Origin: an uncultured Bacteroidaceae bacterium
Lineage (GTDB): Bacteria > Bacteroidota > Bacteroidia > Bacteroidales > Bacteroidaceae
NCBI GenBank assembly: GCA_905235525.1
Contig: CAJOLW010000019.1
Location: forward strand, 1-47,936
Direction: 5' to 3'
Length of the DNA stretch: 47,936 nucleotides
Shown here: positions 1 through 9,042 of the stretch, in pieces
Numbering within the stretch: position 1 is the first letter of the stretch
How the letters are laid out: each line of letters opens with the position of its first letter
Program-made: the position numbers and the translations under genes
Notes under the pieces: model-generated
What the model saw: only the letters and a program-made list of their open reading frames with translations
What the model was told of the DNA's origin: nothing
Databases searched by the model: none

Positions 1-2
1 AT

Positions 3-107
3 CATTCAGGTTTTGGTACGCCGTTAGATGTTAAAGTTGAACTCCACACAAGCATGAAAATCGGTGCATTTCTTGTCGCTCGTGCTTTTATTCGTTGGCA
101 AAGATAA
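3..107 (+). CDS. possible 3' end of an unidentified gene (5' end outside window)
   Basis: One plus-strand frame is open from the window edge to a TAA at 105-107 and encodes about 34 residues ending in the basic segment ARAFIRWQR. There is no start codon because the gene would begin upstream of the window. I do not recognise the family. The stretch is short enough to be open by chance, and a minus-strand -7-like box (TATCTTTG, 98-105) overlaps its end, so the call is weak. Confidence 0.3.
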   Translation, partial: HSGFGTPLDVKVELHTSMKIGAFLVARAFIRWQR

Positions 108-152
108 GCAATTCCCTGCAATATTTCCAAACATTTCTCCACTTTTTTCCAA

Positions 153-231
153 TATCACACAGAAAGGATACTGTATCTCACACAGAAAGCACGGAAAACA
201 CGGAAATAATTAAATCTGTGTTCTGTGTGAG
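153..231. repeat. intergenic nonamer repeats with an 11-bp inverted repeat
   Basis: This AT-rich spacer of about 260 bp has no convincing gene. It holds several copies of a 9-bp unit of the form CACAGAAAG / CACGGAAAA / CACGGAAAT (about 180-207) plus an earlier CACACAGAAAG copy near 156-166. CTCACACAGAA (177-187) is perfectly inverted as TTCTGTGTGAG (221-231), which would give an 11-bp stem with a 33-nt loop. No T-tract follows, so it is not a standard intrinsic terminator. A 104-codon plus-strand frame across it is low-complexity and not credible as a gene. Confidence 0.6.
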
Positions 232-369
232 CAAAATCTTTTTCTGTGATTTCGCCCTGACCTGCTGGAAGAAAAATGACAATTCATACAACGAAGAAGG
301 TGCTCACTTTGACACACCCTCTTCTATCAGGTTTAGTAAGAAAATATTTCTTGAATCCACCATCCTTTA

Positions 370-1284
370 TCACCGTACTTTCAGCAAGTCTCCTGTAACA
401 GGGATATAACTGTCATCCTTAAAATTCATCTTGTAGAGCGCATCAATGCGGATGCCATAGAACTGACTGATGGCATACATTGATTCACCAGCCTTCACCT
501 TGTGCCAATAGTCCTTGTATTGGGTATCAGCCTTCTTCGCCTTCTTGGCAAGGAAGATGTTCATCTCCGGTTGCGGCTCGAAGTCTTCGTCCACCTCATT
601 GAACTTGAGCAATTTTTTCTTGGGCACTTTCAGTTCCTTTGCCAAAGCATCCCATGTATCCCCTGGCCTGGCTGTCACACATTGGATACCATTCACCATT
701 CTCACAGAGTGGCGTGTAGGCACAACTGGAACATACTCAGGTTCCTTTTTCTTCTTATACTTTCTCAGTCCTATACGATCTTCATCATAGTCATCCAATT
801 CATAAGTTTCAATGATGCTGATGAGTCGGTCCGCATAAGTGGGTGAAGTGGCGTAACCACATGCTTTCAATCCTCGAGCCCATGCCTTATAGTCAAGGGG
901 ATTGAGATCGAAAAGCCTTTTGTAGCGATCTTTGAGCAGGAACTGCGAATGGTCTTCATAACTGTCTTCCACATTTTTGTACTTGCGGAAACGCTCATCT
1001 TTGTGGTCATCATCACGCGTAACGTATGGACCATTCCATCCCGTACCTACTTTGATGCCAAAATGGTTATTGGCATTCTTTGCCAAATAACTGGTGCCCG
1101 CCCCACTCTCGAGCAATGCCTGTGCAAGGGTGATACTTGCAGGAATCTTGTAGCGATGCATCTGTTCGATGGCTGCATCCTTATATTTATCAACATATTG
1201 CTGATAAGCCGTATTTCTTTGTGCAAAAACAAATGATGACAGCGCCATGCCTAATGTCATCAAGGAAAATCTCAAATATCTCAT
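370..1284 (-). CDS. secreted glucosaminidase-domain peptidoglycan hydrolase with LysM repeats
   Basis: The 304-residue protein starts with a signal peptide (basic MRYLR, hydrophobic core, FVFAQ cleavage region near residue 22). Next comes a mannosyl-glycoprotein endo-beta-N-acetylglucosaminidase-like domain (about 25-165) of the FlgJ/LytD kind; the segment LAQALLESGAGTS carries the expected catalytic Glu. A Lys-rich linker (KKKKEPE) leads to two LysM-type modules (about 200-250 and 258-304; GDTWDALAKELKVP and GESMYAISQFYGI) that bind glycan strands. It probably trims peptidoglycan in the periplasm. It stands alone, with a -7 box at 1313-1320. The ATG at 1284 is preferred because it gives the complete signal peptide. 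Confidence 0.85.
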   Translation of the reverse strand: MRYLRFSLMTLGMALSSFVFAQRNTAYQQYVDKYKDAAIEQMHRYKIPASITLAQALLESGAGTSYLAKNANNHFGIKVGTGWNGPYVTRDDDHKDERFRKYKNVEDSYEDHSQFLLKDRYKRLFDLNPLDYKAWARGLKACGYATSPTYADRLISIIETYELDDYDEDRIGLRKYKKKKEPEYVPVVPTRHSVRMVNGIQCVTARPGDTWDALAKELKVPKKKLLKFNEVDEDFEPQPEMNIFLAKKAKKADTQYKDYWHKVKAGESMYAISQFYGIRIDALYKMNFKDDSYIPVTGDLLKVR

Positions 1285-1312
1285 TAGAAAGCGATTAGTA
1301 ATGTTTCAGTTG

Positions 1313-1320
1313 CAAAGATA
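1313..1320 (-). promoter_or_regulatory. Bacteroidetes -7 box before the LysM hydrolase
   Basis: The minus strand reads TATCTTTG, matching TAnnTTTG, 28 bp upstream of the LysM gene start. I see no good TTTG -33 box at the usual 19-21 bp spacing. Confidence 0.5.
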
Positions 1321-1351
1321 AGAATAAAAACAAGAAACTAAAAAGGAATAG

Positions 1352-4300
1352 TTAATTTTTTTTGCAATAGTCTATGAGTTTGTCATATAAAACATTATTT
1401 CGGAGCAGTTTTTCATTTCCAAGGATAAAGAGTTGTTTCCTTGCCCGTGTGATAGCGACATTGAGTTTGCGGTCCACTTCTCCCGAAACATCATGGGTAA
1501 GATTGGATAAGATGTCAAGTTCATAACGCTGAGTGATGGTAGTGCCATAAATGATGATGTCACGTTGTGAACCCTGATACCGTTCCACCGTATCAATCAC
1601 GATACATCCCGCCACATCTGGATGAAGTTTCGCAATCTCAGCACGCACCAAGGCAATCTGCCGACGAAAAGGAACAATTATTCCCAACTGCCGTGAAGGA
1701 TTAAAAGACAATCCATTCTTATCATGAAGAGTCAGAACCGCATGAACAAGTTGGGCGATGATACGTGCTTCCAACACATTAGCCTTAGGCATCCTGTCCT
1801 CTTGTGAAGGTTTCGGCACATTGACGAAAGTGCATCTCCTCGTGGCGACAAGAGTTTCGATGAGATTGTCTGCATCATAGGCTTTATAAGGTAAATTCTC
1901 TTTCTGATGAGGAAGTCCAACGGGTAAGAGAAGTCCCCCGTAGAAGGCTTCTGACGCAAAGTCAGCAATGGCTGGGTGCATACGCCCCTGGTGGTCAAGC
2001 ATAGCAACCACATCTGCATGGCAACAGTTCTGTTCATAAAGCCTTTCAAAAAGGGAGTTACGGCAATTCGTCAATCCGATGGCATACAGCAGCGGAGACC
2101 GTACGGCAGACTTCTCCTCATTCTGCACCACGACAGCAGGCAACTGCTTGTGGTCACCAATCATAATGAACTTGTCGATAGCCTTCGAGGTGAGAATGCC
2201 CAGTATCTGTGGTTCGAGAATCTGTGAGGCTTCATCAAAGATGGCAACATGGAAGTGCTTTAGTTTGAAGAGTGCCATGTGGCTGTTCATCGAAGCCACA
2301 GTACTCACGAAGATGCGTGTTTCCCCTATTCTTTCCATCACAGCCTGACGATTCGTCAACGTTCCGATGGTGTTGACAAAAAGATGTGCCCGAAACTGCG
2401 GCGCGCACGACAATTCCCGTCCCAACCGAATATAATCCAGATTTTCCCATTCAATCGTTCCCAACATCTCACAAATCTCATCTACAGCCCGATTCGTGTA
2501 TGCCAACAAGAGTATGTTGTGCCCTTGTTCCAATTCCTCCTCCACCATCCGTTTCAGTGCCACCGAAGTCTTTCCTGTACCAGGAGGACCCATGAGCAAG
2601 AACATATCTTCTTTCGTCGGAACACGCTGACACAGCAACAAATCACGGCGGCTCTTCTCACAAGTCAGCAACGAGAACAACCCGCTATACAGGCTTCTGA
2701 AATTTGCATCCACATGGTCGTGCTCAATGGCATAAGTGTCCGTACGGCTGAACACCTCCTTATTTCTCTGCCGAGTCTTCAGTTGCAGCCAGATGCGGTC
2801 AGTGTCGTATGCTTCCACATTGCAGCGCACCACTTGTTGGGTGATGGCAGAATCCTCATCTGAATTGCGTTTATATAGAATCACTGCATCACCAATACGG
2901 AAATTCGGTTGGCTCTCCAGCCCATCCGTACGTTCCAAGCAAATAGCATCCACCCCATCCTTCATACGAAGGTCAGCCACCCTCAGTCCCATGAAGATGT
3001 CACCATTCTCCATCTTCGTATTGATGTCGGCATTCCATAGAGAAGCAAGTGCCCGAGTGGAATCAGGTCGCGTGTCACACATCTTGCTTTCCGCCTGTTC
3101 GCGTTCAATAAATTGAAGAAAAGCATAAAAATACTCTGCCGTCAGTTCGTCCATGCCATGCAAGGCATCCGTGACAGGTTTGATGTCGGGGATGCACCAC
3201 ACAGTCCAGAACTTGTCGTTACAGTCGGCATTACGCCTCAGCGCCTCAGGAGTAAGTTTCGGCACCCATTTGCGCGCCTCCCCCTCCAGCAGTCCAAGTT
3301 CCATAGCCACAATGCTGTTGCGGATGTTCATGGCACGAAGCAGCATCTCCTGATAACTACGCTGCTCCTGTAGATGGGGATACTTGGAATAGAGCAGATT
3401 ACCCATCACGTCCGTCTGCTTCACCCCCATATTGTAGTAGAGCATCTCCTTATACAGCAACATCTGCATCAAATGCTCCTCCTTCGCACGGTTACGGAAT
3501 TCATCCCACTTGCCCGATTTCAGTTCGATGAGGAACTTTTTGCCCTCTGTATCCAAATCTATCAGGCAGTCCATTCGTCCCTGCAAACCCATTGCTTCAC
3601 AGAAAAACGATGGTTCAATGTGAATATTCACCTTGCCGCCTTCCATGTATGGCTGCTGCTCCAGTTCCTTCACCACCTGCCGAATGTTCTCAAACTGTTT
3701 CTTCGTCTCCTCAAAAAAAGCCGCATCAATTTCCTTGCAGGCACAGATGTCAATTGCTCGGTCAGCAAACACCTTTTGCATCGAACCGTGCCAATCCGCA
3801 TCAGGCAGATTTAAGATATCGTCCAAAAACTGGTTGGCAAAGTCTCCCAACAACGTATGCACCGTACTTTCCGAAGGTTTGAACTTCGCGATGAAATGGT
3901 TGAATGCCGATTCGCCCCACCCTTTAATGCACCCCGTCACACTGGTCGTGTCGAGCAGGAAATCGGGCTCGACAATGATATATTGAGGATGATAGACACC
4001 TTCAGCATCCACTGTAAACGAAAGGGCATTGAATTGCATGCCTGACTTCAGAAGTTGTGCAGTCTGAAGCGTGTGCTGATTAACTGTCACATCCACACGA
4101 AACGGTTCGTCGGCAGGCATTTCACGTGAGAAAGCATAGATGTATGGTTCATTCACCCGATCCACCACAAAACGGATACGTTTCTGCCGAAAGGTACGCT
4201 CCAGTTGTTCTCTGCCAACGGGCAGTTGCGCCACATCAGGCAGTTTCCCTTTCAAGCCATCTGGCACCGAAGTGTGGGTGAAGTGCGCCAACGCCTCCAC

Positions 4301-4582
4301 GAACACACGCATATCGGCAAGAAACGTATGTTCATCCACCTCTATGCCCAGATGCGACACCTGACGCGCACGCCAACGAAACGAATCCACCCCATGCAAC
4401 GGGTAGTTCGTCAATCGGCACACCGCTTGCAACCGCGAAAAAAAGTCATTGTATTCAGCAGGCAATCCTTCCGTCTTCGCAATGCACACCCGATGCAGTG
4501 TATCATAACAATACCGATACTTCTGCTTCAACGTCTGCTCCGAGAAGAAGACCTCCTGGATGTCCTGCCAGATGCTGTCCAT
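1352..4582 (-). CDS. Dna2-like protein: PD-(D/E)XK nuclease fused to SF1 (UPF1/DNA2-type) helicase
   Basis: This 1076-residue protein has a RecB-like nuclease module in its N-terminal third. It shows GRMDCLIDLD, then IELKSGKW near residue 356 and a downstream Q-x(3)-Y-like helix (HLMQMLLYKEML). The C-terminal half is an SF1B helicase: Walker A GPPGTGKTS near 664, AYTNRAVDEICE (motif Ia), FDEAS Walker B near 782, GDHKQLPAV (motif III), DTVERYQGSQRD (motif V) and NVAITRARKQL (motif VI). The order matches Dna2-type proteins that process DNA flaps or ends, so a role in replication or repair is inferred. Its ATG overlaps the pyrD stop in a TGATG junction, so it is translated as the last gene of the pyrK-pyrD run. 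A Dna2-style iron-sulfur cysteine set is not evident. Confidence 0.85.
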   Translation of the reverse strand: MDSIWQDIQEVFFSEQTLKQKYRYCYDTLHRVCIAKTEGLPAEYNDFFSRLQAVCRLTNYPLHGVDSFRWRARQVSHLGIEVDEHTFLADMRVFVEALAHFTHTSVPDGLKGKLPDVAQLPVGREQLERTFRQKRIRFVVDRVNEPYIYAFSREMPADEPFRVDVTVNQHTLQTAQLLKSGMQFNALSFTVDAEGVYHPQYIIVEPDFLLDTTSVTGCIKGWGESAFNHFIAKFKPSESTVHTLLGDFANQFLDDILNLPDADWHGSMQKVFADRAIDICACKEIDAAFFEETKKQFENIRQVVKELEQQPYMEGGKVNIHIEPSFFCEAMGLQGRMDCLIDLDTEGKKFLIELKSGKWDEFRNRAKEEHLMQMLLYKEMLYYNMGVKQTDVMGNLLYSKYPHLQEQRSYQEMLLRAMNIRNSIVAMELGLLEGEARKWVPKLTPEALRRNADCNDKFWTVWCIPDIKPVTDALHGMDELTAEYFYAFLQFIEREQAESKMCDTRPDSTRALASLWNADINTKMENGDIFMGLRVADLRMKDGVDAICLERTDGLESQPNFRIGDAVILYKRNSDEDSAITQQVVRCNVEAYDTDRIWLQLKTRQRNKEVFSRTDTYAIEHDHVDANFRSLYSGLFSLLTCEKSRRDLLLCQRVPTKEDMFLLMGPPGTGKTSVALKRMVEEELEQGHNILLLAYTNRAVDEICEMLGTIEWENLDYIRLGRELSCAPQFRAHLFVNTIGTLTNRQAVMERIGETRIFVSTVASMNSHMALFKLKHFHVAIFDEASQILEPQILGILTSKAIDKFIMIGDHKQLPAVVVQNEEKSAVRSPLLYAIGLTNCRNSLFERLYEQNCCHADVVAMLDHQGRMHPAIADFASEAFYGGLLLPVGLPHQKENLPYKAYDADNLIETLVATRRCTFVNVPKPSQEDRMPKANVLEARIIAQLVHAVLTLHDKNGLSFNPSRQLGIIVPFRRQIALVRAEIAKLHPDVAGCIVIDTVERYQGSQRDIIIYGTTITQRYELDILSNLTHDVSGEVDRKLNVAITRARKQLFILGNEKLLRNNVLYDKLIDYCKKN

Positions 4583-5493
4583 CAGGCATTCAGTTGTCCG
4601 ACTATTTCACCCACCGACTTGCACCCATGACGGTCAAGCCAATCGCCAATGCCCTGAGCCACCTTCACCGTCACGGCAGGGTCAATGAAATTCGCCGTAC
4701 CAATCTCGATGGCGGAAGCACCAGCCAAGAAAAACTCTATGGCATCATTCGCATTCATGATACCACCCAATCCCACCACGGGGATATTCACCGCTTTCGC
4801 CACTTGCCACACACAACGCACAGCCACAGGTTTCACGGCTGGTCCAGACATGCCACCCGTGGCAATGCTCAACACAGGCTTCCGCTTTTCAATGTCAATC
4901 ACCATACCCATCAGTGTGTTGATGAGCGACACCGCATCAGCCCCTGCATCCTCTACCGCCATTGCTATATCTGCAATCGAAGTAACATTAGGTGAAAGTT
5001 TCACAATCAACGTTTTATCATACACCTCTCTCACAGCCTTCACCACCGAAGCAGCACCTTCGGTAGTCACACCAAATGCCATACCTCCCTGCTTCACGTT
5101 GGGACATGAGATGTTCAGTTCGATGGCGGGAATATGTTCCAATTCGTTCACACGGGCAGCACACGCCGCATAGTCTTCCAGCGACGAGCCGCTCACGTTC
5201 ACAATCATGTTCGTCTTGATGTCTTTAATTTCAGGGTAGATGTGTTCACAGAAATAATCCACTCCCTTGTTCTGCAGTCCTACACAGTTCAGCATGCCAC
5301 TCGCCGTTTCCACCATGCGTGGATAGTCATTGCCCTCTCTCGCATGGAGTGTGGTGCCCTTCACGATGATGCCGCCAATCTCCTCCAAATTCACAAAATC
5401 AGCAAACTCGACTCCATAGCCAAAAGTACCCGAAGCCGTCATCACGGGGTTCTTCATCGTGAGTTCCCCTATCTTTGTCTTCAAATCTGCCAT
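4582..5493 (-). CDS. pyrD: dihydroorotate dehydrogenase B, catalytic subunit
   Basis: A 303-residue FMN-binding TIM-barrel enzyme that oxidises dihydroorotate to orotate in pyrimidine synthesis. The type 1B assignment comes from the catalytic Cys in the [11 protein letters not shown] segment (near residue 130), where class 2 enzymes have Ser, and from the adjacent electron-transfer subunit PyrK. Other family motifs are [10 protein letters not shown] near the N-terminus, [14 protein letters not shown] with the substrate-binding loop, and [19 protein letters not shown] at the phosphate-binding end. It begins 3 bp after pyrK and its stop overlaps the start of the nuclease-helicase gene, so the three are probably co-transcribed. 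Length is normal. Confidence 0.93.
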   Translation of the reverse strand: MADLKTKIGELTMKNPVMTASGTFGYGVEFADFVNLEEIGGIIVKGTTLHAREGNDYPRMVETASGMLNCVGLQNKGVDYFCEHIYPEIKDIKTNMIVNVSGSSLEDYAACAARVNELEHIPAIELNISCPNVKQGGMAFGVTTEGAASVVKAVREVYDKTLIVKLSPNVTSIADIAMAVEDAGADAVSLINTLMGMVIDIEKRKPVLSIATGGMSGPAVKPVAVRCVWQVAKAVNIPVVGLGGIMNANDAIEFFLAGASAIEIGTANFIDPAVTVKVAQGIGDWLDRHGCKSVGEIVGQLNA

Positions 5494-5496
5494 AAT

Positions 5497-6273
5497 CTAC
5501 ACCTCCCAAGTTAAGTCGTTAATATCAAACACGGGACCTTCCTTGCACACACATACATTCCCCTTCACCGTCTTCTCCACACAGCACAAGCATGCGCCCA
5601 ATCCACATGCCATCATGTTCTCAAGGCTCACCTCACATGGAGTGTCCGTAGCCTTTGCATATCTTGCCACACTCACCATCATCGGTTTAGGTCCACACAC
5701 CGAGATGCGGTCAAAGGTCTCCTTTTTCAGCAATGAATGTTGTGTCACAAAACCTTTTTCCCCTTCAGAGCCATCCTCCGTGGTCACATACACAGGAGCA
5801 ATGGCATTGAAGAGTTCCTGTTCCAAAAGGTCGCTCTTACTCCGCGCGCCCAACAGGAACACAGGCTCCGCTCCATGCTCCTTCAGGTACTTGCCATAAT
5901 CGAGCAGTGGAGCAACACCCACACCGCCGCCAACCAACAGCACCTTCTCGCCCTGCCGTCCGACAGGTGAAAAGCCGTTGCCCAGGGGGAACACCAAGTT
6001 CAGCGTATCGCCCACCTTCAACTCAGCCAACTTATGTGTACCCTCACCCACCTTCTTGATGAGCAGCCACAACTCATTCTTCTCTCTATCTACATAATTA
6101 ATAGAGATGGGACGACGGAGGAATGTCTGCGGACTTCCCTCCACCTTCACTTCCACAAATTGCCCCGGCACACACTCCGGCAGTGGTTCCTGATCAGTCA
6201 GTTTCAGCAGCACATATGCCACATGCGGCACCTCCACTGCTTTCACACTCAAATCCTTCACGTATTTCTTCAT
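5497..6273 (-). CDS. pyrK: dihydroorotate dehydrogenase B, electron transfer subunit
   Basis: The 258-residue protein has a ferredoxin-reductase fold. FAD-binding segment TFLRRPISINYVD is followed by the glycine-rich nucleotide loop LLVGGGVGVAPLL. The C-terminal cysteines C223-x4-C228-x2-C231-x11-C243 form the 2Fe-2S site typical of PyrK. It passes electrons from PyrD's FMN to NAD+. It lies directly upstream of pyrD with a 3-bp gap. A run of six heptamers fills the space between it and the upstream nuclease stop. Confidence 0.93.
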   Translation of the reverse strand: MKKYVKDLSVKAVEVPHVAYVLLKLTDQEPLPECVPGQFVEVKVEGSPQTFLRRPISINYVDREKNELWLLIKKVGEGTHKLAELKVGDTLNLVFPLGNGFSPVGRQGEKVLLVGGGVGVAPLLDYGKYLKEHGAEPVFLLGARSKSDLLEQELFNAIAPVYVTTEDGSEGEKGFVTQHSLLKKETFDRISVCGPKPMMVSVARYAKATDTPCEVSLENMMACGLGACLCCVEKTVKGNVCVCKEGPVFDINDLTWEV

Positions 6274-6289
6274 ATATCTATACCATTTC

Positions 6290-6331
6290 TCTAAACTCTA
6301 AACTGTCAACTCCTAATTCTTAGTTATCAAC
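6290..6331 (-). repeat. six degenerate 7-bp tandem repeats between nuclease and pyrK
   Basis: Read on the minus strand the 42 bp split exactly into GTTGATA, ACTAAGA, ATTAGGA, GTTGACA, GTTTAGA and GTTTAGA. The array touches the nuclease stop codon (6331-6333). It is one of about a dozen such heptamer arrays at gene borders in this window. Confidence 0.8.
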
Positions 6332-7281
6332 TAAATGCCCCAACTTGCAGGGTTGCACACTCTTTCCAACTCCTTCTCCTGCTTGTCGTCCAACTGATAG
6401 AAGAAATCCATACCCGTTTCCTTCTCCACCTTGTCCACCGACACCGCATAGTCTCTCATATCCCCGTCACAAGCCTTGTTCGGATAAATGAATCCAATTG
6501 CCTTCGGAACACGTCCCATTGCTAAGACCACCTTGAAGAAACGGTCTGGCACAGCAATCTTCAATCCCTGTCTCCTGCCGATAGTCTTTGGGGTCGGAGA
6601 GTCAAAGATGGGACCGCAACAAATGTACAATGCCCCATAGTTCTTCGCCCATGAGCGACACTGCATCTCGAGGTCATTCCAAGCCCCCATGTTCAGATTG
6701 TGATCCTGCGGACAGATGTTCGTCATGCAGAACGATTCATCCATCGCCTTATTCGTATTCTTGTTATCGCCTGCAGGACACATGTGCCCACGGTCATAGC
6801 CTGACCCGTTATAGTCAAACGTCTCCACCCTTGTCCGCTCGTTCATCACAGGGTCACCATGAAAATTGTTCGTGCGCTGCACCTTCCCAGATGCCCTTTC
6901 AGGGGTCAGGCTCCAACACACATAAAATGGGCACATCCTGCTCACATCATACGAAATGATGAACTGCGACTTAAACAGAATGAACTCCGACTTTCCTTTC
7001 AATTCAGCAGGTTGCTCCAGATTCTCATAAGGCGTGATGGCAAGTTCTGCCTCCCGTTCCTCTTCCGACTCATAGTATCCATCTGCCACATCGGCAGTCT
7101 CCGCCTCCTGAGCCGCAAATGCAGCGTTCCGTTCCGCACTGCTCACAGACACAGCCCCACCGTTCACCTCCGATGGAAGCCTGTCACCTTTGCATGCCCA
7201 CAACTGGTTAATGCTCGCCACCATGCCTGTCAGCGCAAGGCACGATAATAAAATAGATATTGGTTTTCGGAATGTTTTCAT
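6331..7281 (-). CDS. secreted DNA/RNA non-specific endonuclease (NUC family)
   Basis: This 316-residue protein has a hydrophobic N-terminal segment (ISILLSCLALTGMVASI) and so is probably exported. A low-complexity acidic linker follows, then a beta-beta-alpha-metal nuclease domain from about residue 95. The catalytic DRGH motif is in YDRGHMCPAGDNK (about 160-172), and the metal-binding Asn segment is NICPQDHNLNMGAWNDLE. It probably degrades extracellular or periplasmic nucleic acid for nutrition. A Cys at LWAC (about 30) could be a lipidation site but lacks a good lipobox. It lies 58 bp upstream of pyrK on the same strand and may share transcription. A possible -7 box is at 7346-7353. Confidence 0.88.
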   Translation of the reverse strand: MKTFRKPISILLSCLALTGMVASINQLWACKGDRLPSEVNGGAVSVSSAERNAAFAAQEAETADVADGYYESEEEREAELAITPYENLEQPAELKGKSEFILFKSQFIISYDVSRMCPFYVCWSLTPERASGKVQRTNNFHGDPVMNERTRVETFDYNGSGYDRGHMCPAGDNKNTNKAMDESFCMTNICPQDHNLNMGAWNDLEMQCRSWAKNYGALYICCGPIFDSPTPKTIGRRQGLKIAVPDRFFKVVLAMGRVPKAIGFIYPNKACDGDMRDYAVSVDKVEKETGMDFFYQLDDKQEKELERVCNPASWGI

Positions 7282-7345
7282 CTGTTTTTAATCAAAGTTC
7301 GTTGCGGAAAACCACCGCAATCCTTGTTACTTACTATTTTTCTTG

Positions 7346-7353
7346 CAAATTTA
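7346..7353 (-). promoter_or_regulatory. Bacteroidetes -7 box before the endonuclease
   Basis: The minus strand reads TAAATTTG, matching TAnnTTTG, 65 bp upstream of the nuclease start. No clear -33 element is seen. Confidence 0.4.
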
Positions 7354-7398
7354 AGAAGAAAAAAGGAGAAACCTTGCTTGTATAATAAAAAAAAGTAT

Positions 7399-7406
7399 TA
7401 CCTTTG
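7399..7406 (+). promoter_or_regulatory. Bacteroidetes -7 box before tRNA-Thr
   Basis: TACCTTTG matches TAnnTTTG and lies 43 bp upstream of the tRNA. A CTTG 18 bp further upstream (7377-7380) may serve as a weak -33 box. Confidence 0.5.
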
Positions 7407-7449
7407 CATCGCTTTTAACAAAAGGCACCGTCTTTTTGCTATTTGCCTT

Positions 7450-7525
<76 letters not shown>

Positions 7526-7531
7526 GAAAAG

Positions 7532-7565
7532 GCCTCCTCCCTTCACGGAGGGGGCTTATTTTATC
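7532..7565 (+). terminator. hairpin with T-rich tail between tRNA-Thr and ruvC
   Basis: GCCTCCTCC (7532-7540) pairs with GGAGGGGGC (7547-7555) around a 6-nt loop; all nine pairs form, one being T-G. TTATTTTAT follows. It looks like an intrinsic terminator for the tRNA, but the ruvC ATG comes only 5 nt later, so ruvC must depend on read-through or on a promoter that I cannot see. Confidence 0.7.
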
Positions 7566-7570
7566 GAATC

Positions 7571-8143
7571 ATGAAAGCAAGTCCAAACATAGAAAAAATC
7601 ATTCTCGGCGTTGACCCCGGCACCAACGTGATGGGTTATGGTGTGCTGCGCGTCACAGGCAACAAAGCCGAACTCTTGACAATGGGTGTCATCGAACTTA
7701 AGAAATACGCCAGCCACTATCTCCGTTTGGGCAAGATTTTCGAGCGCATCACCTCCATCATCGATTCCTACAAACCCGACGAAATGGCTATCGAAGCCCC
7801 CTTTTTCGGCAAGAACGTGCAGTCCATGCTTAAACTCGGACGCGCACAGGGTGTAGCCATCACCGCTGCCATCATGCGCGACATCCCCATCACCGAATAC
7901 GAACCGCGCAAAATCAAGATGGCAATTACGGGCAATGGTTCCGCATCCAAAGAGCAGGTGGCTGGCATGCTTCAGCGCATGCTCCACATCTCCAAAGAAG
8001 ACATGGACGTGCAACTCGACGCCACCGATGCCCTCGGTGCCGCTTATTGCCACTTCATTCAGATGGGCAAACCCGAAGTGGAACACAAATTCTCCTCATG
8101 GAAAGACTTTGTCAGTAAAAATAGCGACAAAGTGCATTCATGA
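7571..8143 (+). CDS. ruvC: Holliday junction resolvase RuvC
   Basis: The 190-residue protein has the RuvC RNase H-like fold. The first catalytic Asp is in [14 protein letters not shown] (D15), the Glu is in [11 protein letters not shown], and the C-terminal acidic pair is in [16 protein letters not shown]. It cuts four-way junctions made by RuvAB during recombination and repair. The ATG at 7571 was chosen because the frame further upstream runs back through the tRNA and its hairpin. Length is close to the usual 170-190. No RuvA or RuvB gene is in the window. Confidence 0.94.
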   Translation: MKASPNIEKIILGVDPGTNVMGYGVLRVTGNKAELLTMGVIELKKYASHYLRLGKIFERITSIIDSYKPDEMAIEAPFFGKNVQSMLKLGRAQGVAITAAIMRDIPITEYEPRKIKMAITGNGSASKEQVAGMLQRMLHISKEDMDVQLDATDALGAAYCHFIQMGKPEVEHKFSSWKDFVSKNSDKVHS

Positions 8144-8217
8144 TTGTTTCGGTCAAAAGATAGAGCACTTTGTCACTTTCATATCTTGCCACAAGAAGAT
8201 AACAGACATCTGAAAAT

Positions 8218-8280
8218 CGTACCCCTCGACTACACGATGCCGTACCCCTCGGGTACATCACTTCGCAGTCGAGGGGTACG
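8218..8280. repeat. nested palindromic element downstream of ruvC
   Basis: CGTACCCCTCGACT (8218-8231) is perfectly inverted as AGTCGAGGGGTACG (8267-8280). Between the arms, GTACCC (8242-8247) and GGGTAC (8251-8256) form a second perfect hairpin that also repeats the first 11 bases of the left arm (CGTACCCCTCG) in direct orientation. The element is therefore three copies of one 10-11 bp word in a 63-bp unit. There is no T-tract. The rest of the 300-bp gap between ruvC and the next gene shows no gene. Confidence 0.75.
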
Positions 8281-8444
8281 CCATAAAAAGTGTTTGCGTG
8301 TCATTAAATATGGCGATTGCGGTTGACTATGCAGTCTAACGACCTTTTCTTGCATTATTTTTACTGATAAATACGATTTTGTCAACTAAAATCGCTAAAT
8401 TTGCATTTGATTTGCAAACAGATTACACTGTTCTGAAACGAGTT

Positions 8445-9005
8445 ATGGCTACAAAGAGTAATATATACAAATCGTACTCGATGGAGTATGGTACATTTGT
8501 GGGACTGACATGGGGAGGTGTGTTCCTTACTTATACGGAAGGTATCAGTTACAACAATGGGCTACTGATGCTGCTCTGCTTTATGCTGTGCGGGGTGGCT
8601 ATGGTACTGCCGTTTGGGCTGGGATGGCGTCTGAACAGAAAGATGTCACTGGCAGGGGAACGACTGAGTTATTTCCAGGGGCTTTTCTTTGCTTTCTCGA
8701 TGTTCATGTACGCCTGTCTCTTGGACGGGCTGATTGTGTTTTCCTATTTCCAATTTCTGGATGACGGGCTGCTGATGGAACAATTAAACGCCATCTTGAT
8801 GCAGCCAGAGATGGTGAAGACTTATGAACAGATGGGCATGGGAGAGCAACATGTACAAATGCAGCAGATCTTAACCGAAGCGGACGGGCTGTCAGCATGG
8901 GAGAAGACGCTGCTGATTTTCAACAACAACTTCTTCTTCAGTATCATCCTCTCGCTGTTCGTGGCTTGGGTGGCATCGTGGAGGAGAGAAAAATTGAAGA
9001 ATTGA
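8445..9005 (+). CDS. DUF4199-type integral membrane protein
   Basis: The 186-residue protein has about four membrane segments: FVGLTWGGVFLTYT, LLMLLCFMLCGVAMVLPFGLG, LFFAFSMFMYACLLDGLIVF and a C-terminal IILSLFVAWVASW followed by basic residues. The pattern and length fit the Bacteroidetes family DUF4199, of unknown function. ATG 8445 is chosen over the upstream TTG at 8379 because a promoter-like TAAATTTG lies inside the extra stretch. It directly precedes a GT2 glycosyltransferase, and this pairing suggests a role linked to lipid-carried sugars or the envelope, but that is inference. Confidence 0.75.
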   Translation: MATKSNIYKSYSMEYGTFVGLTWGGVFLTYTEGISYNNGLLMLLCFMLCGVAMVLPFGLGWRLNRKMSLAGERLSYFQGLFFAFSMFMYACLLDGLIVFSYFQFLDDGLLMEQLNAILMQPEMVKTYEQMGMGEQHVQMQQILTEADGLSAWEKTLLIFNNNFFFSIILSLFVAWVASWRREKLKN

Positions 9006-9042
9006 AAATTAAAAAAGAAAAAAATTGAAGGAATAAAAAGAT

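Noticed and set aside
95-409. Plus-strand 104-codon frame at the left edge
   Set aside because: It runs through the nonamer repeats and into the antisense of the LysM gene, is low-complexity and shows no family feature.
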